Shown here: one piece after another, positions 51,457 to 59,236 of the stretch
How the letters are laid out: every line of letters begins with the position of its first letter
Position numbering within the stretch: the stretch's first letter is position 1
Assembly (NCBI GenBank): GCA_964484475.1
Contig: CAZAFU010000001.1
Coordinates: 27,672-91,671, forward strand
Reading direction: 5' to 3'
DNA length: 64,000 nucleotides
From: Parvularcula sp964484475
GTDB lineage: Bacteria; Pseudomonadota; Alphaproteobacteria; Caulobacterales; Parvularculaceae
The notes under the pieces: generated by a model
Told to the model about the DNA's origin: nothing
Seen by the model: only the letters and a program-made list of their open reading frames with translations
The model's database searches: none
Position numbers and translations under genes: made by a program

Positions 51457-52608
51457 GTGACCTCGCCAGAGCCATCCGGGGCCCGTATCGGGCTGATCGT
51501 CAATCCGATCGCGGGGATGGGCGGTGCCGTCGGCCTGAAAGGCACGGACGGCGCGAACCTCGCCCGCGCCAGGGCACGCAACGCAAAGCCGTTTGCGGCG
51601 AAGCGCTGCGAGATCGCGCTGGCGGAACTTCGGCGTCTCGATACCCGGCCCCTGCTTGTCGTCGCCAGCGGTGCGATGGGAGAAGACGCCGCAAGAGCCT
51701 CCGGCCTGCCCTTTGCGACCGCAAGCCCCGCGCTCGCATTGGGCGATACGGGGGGCACGGATACCATCACCTGTGCCCGTTCGATCCTCGGGCAGCGTCC
51801 GGACCTGTTCCTGTTCGCTGGCGGCGACGGAACCGCACGGGACCTCCTCGAGGTGGACGGTATGGAAACCATCCCGGTCATCGGGATCCCCTCCGGCGTC
51901 AAGATGCATTCGGGCGCCTTCGCCTCGACGGCGCGGGCTGCAGGTATCCTGGCCTGCCGTTACCTGGAGGCAGACAACCGCAAGGCCCTCTTGCGACAGG
52001 TTGAGATTGTCGATCGGCCGGAAAGCGACGGCGCCTATGCGGCCCCTCAACTCTACGGTACACTGACGAGCCCGGTGATCGGCGCGATGATGCCGAATCC
52101 GAAGGCGCGGCGCGCGGGAATGGATGACGGCGCGCTCGACGCAGCCCTCAGGCAGCGCGCGGCCGCTGCTGCTGGCGAAGAAGACATCCTCGTGGTTGGT
52201 CCGGGTGCAACGATGAGCCGTTTCAAGGGCTATCTCGGCGATCCGGGAACGCTCCTGGGAGTCGATGTCTTCCGCCGCGGCGAGATCGTCTTTCGCGACG
52301 CTACGGCCTCGGATCTCGAGGGGCTGGGCGGCGACATCAGGATCGTCGTCAGCCCTACGGGGGGGCAGGGGTTCCTGTTCGGGCGAGGCAACCAGCAGAT
52401 CAGCGCCAAGGTCCTCAAGCGGGCGGGGCGCGATCGGATCGAGATTTTCGCAGCCGCAGAAAAACTCTCCGCACTTCCGGGCGCGCGCCTTTTCGTCGAT
52501 ACCGGAGACGTCGCGACGGACCTGATGCTCGCCGGGCACTGGAAAGCCGTGACGGGGCCGAGGCGGCGCATGATCGTCCACGTACCCGGACCTGATCGGG
52601 TGGCCTAG
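51457..52608 (+). CDS. ATP-NAD kinase-family protein, AcoX-like
   Basis: The 383-residue protein starts at GTG 51457. It has IGLIVNPIAGMGG at the N-terminus and the kinase GGDGTARDLLE motif (about residues 130-140), followed by PSGVKMHSGAFA, typical of the large NAD-kinase-like proteins related to AcoX. The C-terminal half (ISPTGGQGFLFGRGNQQIS-like, VVSPTGGQGFLFGRGN here) is specific to this subgroup. The physiological substrate of these proteins is not settled. It is divergent from gcvPAB over a shared operator, suggesting a role in the same catabolic process, perhaps in cofactor supply or repair. Two stem-loops follow the stop. Confidence 0.85.
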   Translation: MTSPEPSGARIGLIVNPIAGMGGAVGLKGTDGANLARARARNAKPFAAKRCEIALAELRRLDTRPLLVVASGAMGEDAARASGLPFATASPALALGDTGGTDTITCARSILGQRPDLFLFAGGDGTARDLLEVDGMETIPVIGIPSGVKMHSGAFASTARAAGILACRYLEADNRKALLRQVEIVDRPESDGAYAAPQLYGTLTSPVIGAMMPNPKARRAGMDDGALDAALRQRAAAAAGEEDILVVGPGATMSRFKGYLGDPGTLLGVDVFRRGEIVFRDATASDLEGLGGDIRIVVSPTGGQGFLFGRGNQQISAKVLKRAGRDRIEIFAAAEKLSALPGARLFVDTGDVATDLMLAGHWKAVTGPRRRMIVHVPGPDRVA

Positions 52609-52616
52609 CAAAGGCT

Positions 52617-52687
52617 GAACCCGCCACCTGGCACAGCGGCGGGTTCGCCCGTAGGCTATGGCACCGGGGCATACGACAGCCTACGGG
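52617..52687. terminator. Two stem-loops between converging genes
   Basis: GAACCCGCC (52617-52625) pairs with GGCGGGTTC (52638-52646), and CCCGTAGGCT (52648-52657) pairs with AGCCTACGGG (52678-52687). The second overlaps the stop codon of the DUF885 gene on the minus strand. They probably terminate transcription from both sides, although T-tracts are short. Confidence 0.6.
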
Positions 52688-54366
52688 AGCGGGTCGGCCT
52701 CCCAGAACTCTTCGACCTGGTCGTCCAGTCCTGTCATTTCCCAACGGATGACGGAGAGAGGAAGACGTCCGAGATCCATGAACTCGTCATGGAACTCCTC
52801 GAGGACGAAATCGTCTCCGCGGACGCGTCTCGTGTCGGCGAGGAGTTCCTGCATTTGCAGCATCCCCATGGTGTAGCCGAGACCGTAGCCCGGGGGCCTG
52901 CGCAGATAGATCTCCGCATCGACCCGCGCGACGTTCGGGTCCAGATAGGGAGTGCGCTCCCGCCAGTACTCGACGACTTCGTCCACGGTCATTTCGTTGT
53001 GCTGCAGCCAGACATCGGCCGGAACGCGAGCCGCCCGGAAGATCCCGAAGATGTAGATCAACTCACGGACCTGGGGGTGGTCCTCGAAGATGCCGAGATG
53101 CTGCATCCCTTCTTCGAGGTAGGTCGCCCAACCTTCAGCCCGGACGCCGTCGGTCAGGCGTCCGCGAATGGGGTGGTCGTTGTTGTCCTCGACGACGCCG
53201 TCGAACTTGTGCCCGGGAATAACCGCATGAAGATGATCAGGACTCGGATCGCGATACTGGATCTCTTCCCAGAAGTTCCTTCCCTGAGGACGGACGATCC
53301 AGGGTACGTTGGGCTTCAGCTCGTCGATGTAATCGGGAATGGTGATCACGTCGTTCTCGACCAGGAAGTCGCGGATGAAGCGGTCGGTCTGGGCGATCTT
53401 CTCGAGGTATTCCTCTTCGGACTGCGCGGGCTCCAGCGCCGGCAGGTCCCGGTTGCGGTGTTCTTCGAGAGCGTAGAGCGCCCAGAGCCTGTCGAGTTCG
53501 CGAAGCCCGAGTTCAACGATCTCGTCGGAATCGTAGGGCATCAGCTTGACGTTCTTGAGATACCAGTCGAATGCCTCCTCGCCGACGCCGGCCTTGCCGG
53601 TCATCCTGGGCTGGCGGTCGCGCAGCCAATTCTCGTAATCGACGATGGCCGCCTTGGCCTCCGCGATCTGCGGCACCAGTTCAGGCTGGGCCTCTTCCGC
53701 GCGTTCGAGAAGATCATCGTACCACCCGATCACACCCGGAGGGGGCACCTCCCGGTAGGGATGGCCGTGTCCAACGCCGTCGGCGTTCCTGAGATTGTGC
53801 AGCGCCAGCTTGACGTAGTCGGCGGCGACGTTGTCGAGGTTCTGCTTCGCTTCATCCACCAGAACGGGCATGGAGGCGAGCTGGGCCCTCGTCCGCTCGA
53901 GCGCATCACCCTCAACCGGCAGATCAACGAAAGTGAGATAGAGCATCTGGTCGACGTAGAACCCGGGATCCCGCTCCCATGGCTTCGACACGTTGAGCCT
54001 GAAGTTCTCTTCCTGGACCTTGGCCCGGACAGCAAGGAATTCCGCCTGCTGCGGGCGCGTCCATCCGGCCACGTTCATGTCGGCGAGTTCCTTGAGCATC
54101 CCGCGAACGGCGCGGCGGCGCTCCCGGACGGCACGGTCGCTGTAGTCCTCGACGCCGCCCCACGGATTGCTGTCGCTCAGCTCACCAACGATCGGCGGCT
54201 TGTCCTTCCACGCAAGGAACTCGTCATAGAGTTCGACGAGTTCCTGGTAGGTCCCTGTCCCGGTTGGCGGCCCGTCCGCGAACGCGGGGGTGGACACCGA
54301 AAGGATTGCCGCGGCAGTCACGGAGACGAAAGGGACGCCAACGACCCTTACACAACTTTTCAGCAT
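52681..54366 (-). CDS. DUF885 family exported protein, paralog 2
   Basis: The 561-residue protein has a signal peptide (FVSVTAAAILSVSTPAFAD). It closely parallels paralog 1: YQELVELYDEFLAWKDKPP, NVSKPWERDPGFYVDQ, PPPGVIGWYDDLLERA, KNVKLMPYDSDE, then HAVIPGHKFDG (about residues 380-389) and VRAEGWATYLEEGM. The HExxPGH glutamate is again Ala. It is the second gene of an operon with the TonB receptor at 54425-57349, separated by a strong hairpin, suggesting that it handles what the receptor imports. Confidence 0.82.
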   Translation of the reverse strand: MLKSCVRVVGVPFVSVTAAAILSVSTPAFADGPPTGTGTYQELVELYDEFLAWKDKPPIVGELSDSNPWGGVEDYSDRAVRERRRAVRGMLKELADMNVAGWTRPQQAEFLAVRAKVQEENFRLNVSKPWERDPGFYVDQMLYLTFVDLPVEGDALERTRAQLASMPVLVDEAKQNLDNVAADYVKLALHNLRNADGVGHGHPYREVPPPGVIGWYDDLLERAEEAQPELVPQIAEAKAAIVDYENWLRDRQPRMTGKAGVGEEAFDWYLKNVKLMPYDSDEIVELGLRELDRLWALYALEEHRNRDLPALEPAQSEEEYLEKIAQTDRFIRDFLVENDVITIPDYIDELKPNVPWIVRPQGRNFWEEIQYRDPSPDHLHAVIPGHKFDGVVEDNNDHPIRGRLTDGVRAEGWATYLEEGMQHLGIFEDHPQVRELIYIFGIFRAARVPADVWLQHNEMTVDEVVEYWRERTPYLDPNVARVDAEIYLRRPPGYGLGYTMGMLQMQELLADTRRVRGDDFVLEEFHDEFMDLGRLPLSVIRWEMTGLDDQVEEFWEADPLP

Positions 54367-54390
54367 AAAGATATTATTCCCTTTGGGACC

Positions 54391-54416
54391 GGAGGAGCGG
54401 ATGGATCCGCCCCTCC
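54391..54416 (-). promoter_or_regulatory. Strong intercistronic hairpin, receptor to DUF885
   Basis: GGAGG-A-GCGGAT (54391-54402) pairs with ATCCGC-C-CCTCC (54405-54416), 11 of 12 positions paired around a GG turn, between the receptor stop and the DUF885 start. It may cause partial termination or protect the upstream message. Confidence 0.6.
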
Positions 54417-54424
54417 AGCGACGC

Positions 54425-57349
54425 TCAGAAGCGGAACGACACGCCGGCGAAATAGCGTCGGCCGATGACGTCGTAGAGCTGCGGGTTCGTGTTCACGTCG
54501 CCGCCTGCCCGGAAACCGATGATAGGCGGATCGTTGTCGAGCACATTGTTGACGCCCAGGAAGACCTGCGTGCTCTCATTGATGTCGTAGCTGCCGAAAA
54601 GGTCAAGATAGACCTCCGGATCGATTTCGTCGTCAGCCAACGGGAAGGCCTGCTCGGAGAGGTCGAACTGGCCGATATACTCCAGTTCCGCGCGAACGCT
54701 CGCAGGCCCGCTGCGCCAGCTTGCGGTCGCGAAGCTGCGGAAGTCCGGGGTCAGGCGGATCGCGTCACTCGAGCAGGGCCCACCGAAGAAGCCTGCGCAT
54801 TCGATGGCATCGGCGCCTTCGAGAGGAACCGTCGTCCGGTCGAACTGCCAGGTGGTCACGAGCCGGAGGTCGAGATCGGCCCCCTGGTTCGGCAGTCCCA
54901 TGCTGTCGGGCAATGCCGTGCTGTAGGTTGCCTGCACGTCGACACCGCTCACCGCGAGGGTCGCGATGTTCAGGAGCGGCGCATCGACCTGATCGATGTT
55001 GCCGTCGGATAGCCTGCTGATCGAGGCACAGGCCGGGCTGGATGCATTCAGGGTCGCGAAACAGCTGTCGACCAGCGTCTGGGCATCGACCTGCGCGATG
55101 GCATCCTCGACCTCCACGTCGAAGTAGTCGGCCGTGATCGTCAGCCCTTGGACGAATGGAACCTCAAGGACGATACCCGCCGTGAACGTGTCCGACGTTT
55201 CCTCGGCGAGCTCTTCGTTGCCGCCTGAAAGGACGTTGAAGCCCTGGCTCGCACCGACCTCGAGCGTGTCGCGGAATGTCGCCGGAACGCCCTGCTGCAC
55301 GCAGAGGTCCTTTTGCGCCTCGGTCGGGTTGTTCGCTGCGATACAGGGATCGACGCCGCCGATGAAGCCAAGGCCCGGCGCCGCGAACAGCTCGGAAAGG
55401 TTCGGTGCCCGGATGGCCCGGTTGTAGCTGGCACGCACACGCAGGTAGTCACTGGTCGCCCAGTCCAGTCCCGCCTTCCACGTGGTCACCGCCCCGATGG
55501 TCGAGTAGTCGGAACGCCGGAACGCGCCTTCCACGGCCAGGCTCTGGATGGCGGGAAGATCCGACAGGAGCGGCACCCGCCCCTCCGCGAACACTTCCCA
55601 GAGATCGTAGCGTCCCTTGTTCCTTATCGGCGCCACGCCCGGCAGGTCGCCGGAGAGGGCGACCTCGTCGGGGTTGGTTTCGAAGTACTCCTCACGGTAT
55701 TCGACACCGAAGGCCGTCGCGACCGGACCTGCCGGCAACTCGAAGAGATCACCGGCGATCGAGGCACCGGCGACATGGCGCTCGAAGGTGTCCGAACGCC
55801 CGGTCGCTACGCTCAGAAATTCGGTCATTTCGGGCGTCAGGGTTTCCGTACCGAAGAGATTGACCGGGACGCAGTTGAGAATTTCGTTCGCACACACGAC
55901 TTCGCCGTCCTCGACGACCGTATCGAGGCCGAGCGTCGTTCTCGAGATCGAAAGTCGCCCGGTCTGGAATGCATCCACGTCCGCCCGCTGATACTGGTAG
56001 AACGCGTCCCAGAGCCATGGCGAGGCACCCAGGTCGAGCTCGCCTCGCAGGCCAGTAGTCAGGTTGATGCTGTCAGCCGTGTATGTGGTGTTCCGGGGAC
56101 CGAATTCCTCGAAACGGCGGCCGACATTCCGTACCGTGAAAATGCCGTCCCCGTCAGGGTCGAAGAAGTCTGCGTTCGCGGCAAAGAAGTCCCGGAGCGG
56201 CTGGGGGAAGAGCGGGCTCGTACCTGCGTTCGGGATGATGAGCGTTCCTGGCTCCTGCCCGGCCGTACTCGGGTTCACAGCTTCCGGAGCCTGCTGGAAG
56301 GCGTTTTCCTTCTTGGTGTAGAAATACTGTCCGTAGGCTTCGATGTTGTCCGTGATCTCGTAGTGCCCGATGGTCGAGATCTGCCAGCGCTCCAGAGGCC
56401 GGAGAAGATAGTTCACGTCGGCATAGTTGAACTGGTCGGTCGGACGACAGAACGGCGTCGGCTCACCGCTCGGGCCGAACCGGACGCCCTGCACGGGGCC
56501 GGGGCAATTCGCTCCGCCAAGATCCACGCCATTGATCTGGTCGAATAGCGCCGAGTTGATGCCGATGAGGCCGCCGGGGATGTTGCCCGAGCCGAAAGGC
56601 TGAAGGACACCGTTGCCGTCCGCGAGGAGCGGGGTGGCGGAAAAGCCTCTGTCCCCCGCGAAGATCGGGTCCCTTTGGGTGTAGGAAGCGTGGGCCACGA
56701 CGTTGCCCCGGCCGCCGCCGAAACCGCTGCCGACGAGAACGTCGAGCTTGTGATTCGCGCCGTCGCCCTCGGCCGCCTCGCCGTACTGGTAGCGGGTCTG
56801 GAAGCCTTCGAAATCATCCCGGAGGATGAAGTTGACCGCGCCGGCAATGGCGTCCGAGCCGTAGACGGCGGATGCACCGCCGGTGATGATCTCGACATTC
56901 TCGAGCAGCAGATCAGGCACTGTCGCGAGGTCGACGAGGCCGGTTTCGTCCGCTGGGGTGAACCGCTTGCCGTCCACCAGGACGAGCGTACGAACCGCGC
57001 CGAGCCCGCGCAGGTTCGCCGAAAGAACGCCCGCGCCGCCGCTCTGGTTGGTCGAACTGGTCGTATCCGGAGCGACTTGTGGGAACTGGTTCAGGGTGTC
57101 TTCGATGGTCACGTTGCCCGACGTGATGACCTGGTCGGCATCGAGCGTCGTCACCGGGCTTGGCGCCGTCGCATCGCGCCGCGCGAGGCGGGAGCCCGTC
57201 ACCGTGATGACGTCTTCGACAGCCTCTTCGTCCTGCGCAGCTGCCGTTCCCGTCTGCAGCAGCAGAACAGGAGAAAGTGCCGATGCCAGCAGGAGTGCTC
57301 GCACCGCATCGCTACGACGAAAGGCTTTGCGTTGAACTGAGTAGCTCAT
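54425..57349 (-). CDS. TonB-dependent receptor, CirA/oligopeptide-like type
   Basis: The 974-residue outer-membrane receptor starts at an ATG with GGAGGGG directly upstream. It has a signal peptide (ALLLASALSPVLLLQTGTAAAQ), TonB-box-like DVITVTGSRLARRDATAPSPVTTLDADQV, a plug with LNQFPQVAPDTTSSTNQSG, RGLGAVRTLVLVDGKRF and ENVEIITGGASAVYGSDAIAGAVNF, and a barrel ending RRYFAGVSFRF. It is similar in type to the receptor at 21322. It heads an operon with DUF885 paralog 2, and a near-perfect IclR-type site lies upstream. Its imported substrate is inferred to be a peptide-like nutrient. Confidence 0.92.
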   Translation of the reverse strand: MSYSVQRKAFRRSDAVRALLLASALSPVLLLQTGTAAAQDEEAVEDVITVTGSRLARRDATAPSPVTTLDADQVITSGNVTIEDTLNQFPQVAPDTTSSTNQSGGAGVLSANLRGLGAVRTLVLVDGKRFTPADETGLVDLATVPDLLLENVEIITGGASAVYGSDAIAGAVNFILRDDFEGFQTRYQYGEAAEGDGANHKLDVLVGSGFGGGRGNVVAHASYTQRDPIFAGDRGFSATPLLADGNGVLQPFGSGNIPGGLIGINSALFDQINGVDLGGANCPGPVQGVRFGPSGEPTPFCRPTDQFNYADVNYLLRPLERWQISTIGHYEITDNIEAYGQYFYTKKENAFQQAPEAVNPSTAGQEPGTLIIPNAGTSPLFPQPLRDFFAANADFFDPDGDGIFTVRNVGRRFEEFGPRNTTYTADSINLTTGLRGELDLGASPWLWDAFYQYQRADVDAFQTGRLSISRTTLGLDTVVEDGEVVCANEILNCVPVNLFGTETLTPEMTEFLSVATGRSDTFERHVAGASIAGDLFELPAGPVATAFGVEYREEYFETNPDEVALSGDLPGVAPIRNKGRYDLWEVFAEGRVPLLSDLPAIQSLAVEGAFRRSDYSTIGAVTTWKAGLDWATSDYLRVRASYNRAIRAPNLSELFAAPGLGFIGGVDPCIAANNPTEAQKDLCVQQGVPATFRDTLEVGASQGFNVLSGGNEELAEETSDTFTAGIVLEVPFVQGLTITADYFDVEVEDAIAQVDAQTLVDSCFATLNASSPACASISRLSDGNIDQVDAPLLNIATLAVSGVDVQATYSTALPDSMGLPNQGADLDLRLVTTWQFDRTTVPLEGADAIECAGFFGGPCSSDAIRLTPDFRSFATASWRSGPASVRAELEYIGQFDLSEQAFPLADDEIDPEVYLDLFGSYDINESTQVFLGVNNVLDNDPPIIGFRAGGDVNTNPQLYDVIGRRYFAGVSFRF

Positions 57350-57761
57350 GTTCCCCTCCAATTTCCCTTGGACACGGCAAGCGCCGTGATCGTGGATGGC
57401 CCAAATGCACACGCGGACGGACGGACTGCCTTCAAGGGCAGTGAAGTCCGGACGCCGCCCGAAACAGGGTGAATGCTTGAAACCTGCACAGTCAAGAACT
57501 TTTGTCCGCCATGCGCACACAGACTGCAGGACAGGAAACCTTGGTAAGCTCGTTTGTCGAACGGCATTTTCCGTAGGTCACACCGGAAATCATCGCCCTA
57601 CATCTCCGTTGCCGCTGGCGGCGCTCGTGCAGAACTGCGCTCGCCAAGGCGACAACCCACACCTTTGCGTGAGAGTTTTGACGATCTCGGTGCGCTGTGC
57701 AAACACTCGGTCGCAGAAAACGCAGCGATGTTGCGTTCGATCTTTCGGGAGTTCACGACAA
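57350..57761. other. Divergent promoter region, no gene
   Basis: This 412-base spacer between the TonB receptor and the M24 peptidase has open frames on both strands but none with protein-family content or a proper start. It carries the IclR-type site at 57503 and must drive both genes. Confidence 0.6.
57503..57519. promoter_or_regulatory. IclR-type operator, near-perfect
   Basis: TGTCCGCCATGCGCACA matches the 7-3-7 pattern with one asymmetric base (TGTCCGC against TGTGCGC). Its core GTCCG-N5-CGCAC is nearly the published PcaR-type layout. It lies between a divergent TonB receptor operon and an M24 peptidase gene. Confidence 0.7.
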
Positions 57762-59105
57762 ATGCGCCTCAAACCCTTGCTGCTTTCGATCGCTATGCTG
57801 AGCACTGCCCATGCTCAGGAGACGCCGGACCCCCGGATGCCCCAGCCGCTGCCGCTGGCCGAGCAGGCCCGCATCGAGGACCAATGGCTGCGCCAACGGC
57901 TGGACGAAATCGTCCCGGAGATCATGCGCCGACAGAACGTCGACATGTGGATCCTTGTGGCCGGGGAGTACGATGAGGACCCGGTGGTCGAGACAATGCT
58001 TCCCGCAACCTGGCTTTCCGCGAGACGCACCACCATCTTGGTCTTCCACGACCGGGGAGAGGAAGAAGGCGTCGATCGCTTCGCAGTCGCGCGTTACCCC
58101 GTGACCGACCTCTTCCCGACGGCATGGAACAAGGAGGAACACGGCGGCCAGTGGGAGCGCCTCGCGCAATTGGTCGAGGAACGTGATCCCGAGAGAATCG
58201 CCATCAACATCTCCGAGCATTTTCCGCTTGCGGATGGCCTGAGCGCAGGGATGCGCGAGAAACTCGAGGAGGCGCTGGGACCGTTGAGCGATCGCCTGGT
58301 CCGCGAACCGGAGCTCGCGCTCTCTTGGCTTGGCACCCGGATCGAGCCCGAGGTTGCAGCCTATCCGACAATCGTCCGCATGGCCCACGCGATCATCGAC
58401 GAAGCGTTCTCCCAGCAAGTGATCACGCCCGGCGTAACGACGTCGGATGACGTGCGCTGGTTCCTGCGCCAGCGAGTGAACGAGCTCGGCCTCGACGTCT
58501 GGTTCCATCCCAGCGTCAACATCCAGCGGGCCGACCAGGACGCGTTCGGGATCGCCAGCATGGGGCTCGCGAACGAAGCGGTGATCCAGCACGGTGATTT
58601 CATCCACGTCGATTTCGGCATCGTCTATCTCGGGCTCGCCACCGATACCCAGCACCACGCCTACGTCCTGAAGCCTGGCGAAACCGAAGCGCCCCGCGGC
58701 CTGCGCCGCGGCCTGCGCGATGCGAACCGGGTCCAGGACATCCTGATCAAGGAGTTCGAGGGCGGGAAGACCGGCAATGACGTCTTCGAGCAGGCTTACC
58801 GCAAGGCGCGATCGGCGGGCCTCGACGCGAACATCTACAGCCATCCGATCGGCTATCACGGCCACGGCGCCGGTCCGTGGATCGGGACGTGGGAAAACCC
58901 GGAACGTGTCGAAGGGCGCGGCGATGCCTTCATGTACCCGAATACGGCATGGTCGATCGAACTCAACGCCCAGCGTGAAGTCCCCGAATGGGGCGGCCAG
59001 ACCGTCCGCTTCATGACCGAAGAGGACGCCTATTTCGACGGCGAAGAGGTGCGCTTCCTCGATGGTCGCCAGACCGAGATCACCCTCATTCCGAGGCAGA
59101 ACTAG
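57762..59105 (+). CDS. Exported M24-family metallopeptidase, paralog B
   Basis: The 447-residue protein is a paralog of the one at 29254, with the same blocks: VDMWILVAGEYDEDPVVETML, RTTILVFHDRGEEEGVDRF, DFGIVYLGLATD (two metal Asp), HPIGYHGHGAGPWIG (His), SIELNAQREVPEWGGQ (Glu) and MTEEDAYFDGEEVRFLDGRQTE (Glu). A short signal peptide (LLLSIAMLSTAHAQ) follows the ATG at 57762, preferred over the long upstream frame. Metal ligands are complete, so it is probably active on small peptides. A long stem-loop follows the stop, and the DUF885 gene is next on the same strand. Confidence 0.88.
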   Translation: MRLKPLLLSIAMLSTAHAQETPDPRMPQPLPLAEQARIEDQWLRQRLDEIVPEIMRRQNVDMWILVAGEYDEDPVVETMLPATWLSARRTTILVFHDRGEEEGVDRFAVARYPVTDLFPTAWNKEEHGGQWERLAQLVEERDPERIAINISEHFPLADGLSAGMREKLEEALGPLSDRLVREPELALSWLGTRIEPEVAAYPTIVRMAHAIIDEAFSQQVITPGVTTSDDVRWFLRQRVNELGLDVWFHPSVNIQRADQDAFGIASMGLANEAVIQHGDFIHVDFGIVYLGLATDTQHHAYVLKPGETEAPRGLRRGLRDANRVQDILIKEFEGGKTGNDVFEQAYRKARSAGLDANIYSHPIGYHGHGAGPWIGTWENPERVEGRGDAFMYPNTAWSIELNAQREVPEWGGQTVRFMTEEDAYFDGEEVRFLDGRQTEITLIPRQN

Positions 59106-59114
59106 CCCGGCATC

Positions 59115-59146
59115 GGCAACGCGGCGCCGGGCGGAGCCGCGTTGCC
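59115..59146 (+). terminator. Stem-loop after M24 paralog B
   Basis: GGCAACGCGGC (59115-59125) and GCCGCGTTGCC (59136-59146) form a perfect 11-bp stem with a 10-base loop, ten bases after the stop codon. No T-tract follows, but the stability suggests a terminator or 3' end protection. Confidence 0.65.
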
Positions 59147-59181
59147 CTCCGACCGTTTACATTCCGACGAATATGGGAAAG

Positions 59182-59198
59182 AGTTCGCACAGCGGGCA
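59182..59198. promoter_or_regulatory. Candidate IclR-type operator
   Basis: AGTTCGCACAGCGGGCA keeps the TTCGC and GCGG cores in 7-3-7 spacing with mismatched ends. It lies 39 bases upstream of the DUF885-methyltransferase-DUF885 operon. Confidence 0.45.
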
Positions 59199-59236
59199 TT
59201 TGTTCTCATATGTCGAGACGGGCAGGAGGAGCGGAA

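Noticed and set aside
57350..57520. 57-codon extension of the TonB receptor upstream of 57349
   Set aside because: The ATG at 57349 has a GGAGGGG site and directly precedes the signal peptide; the extension would cover the operator.
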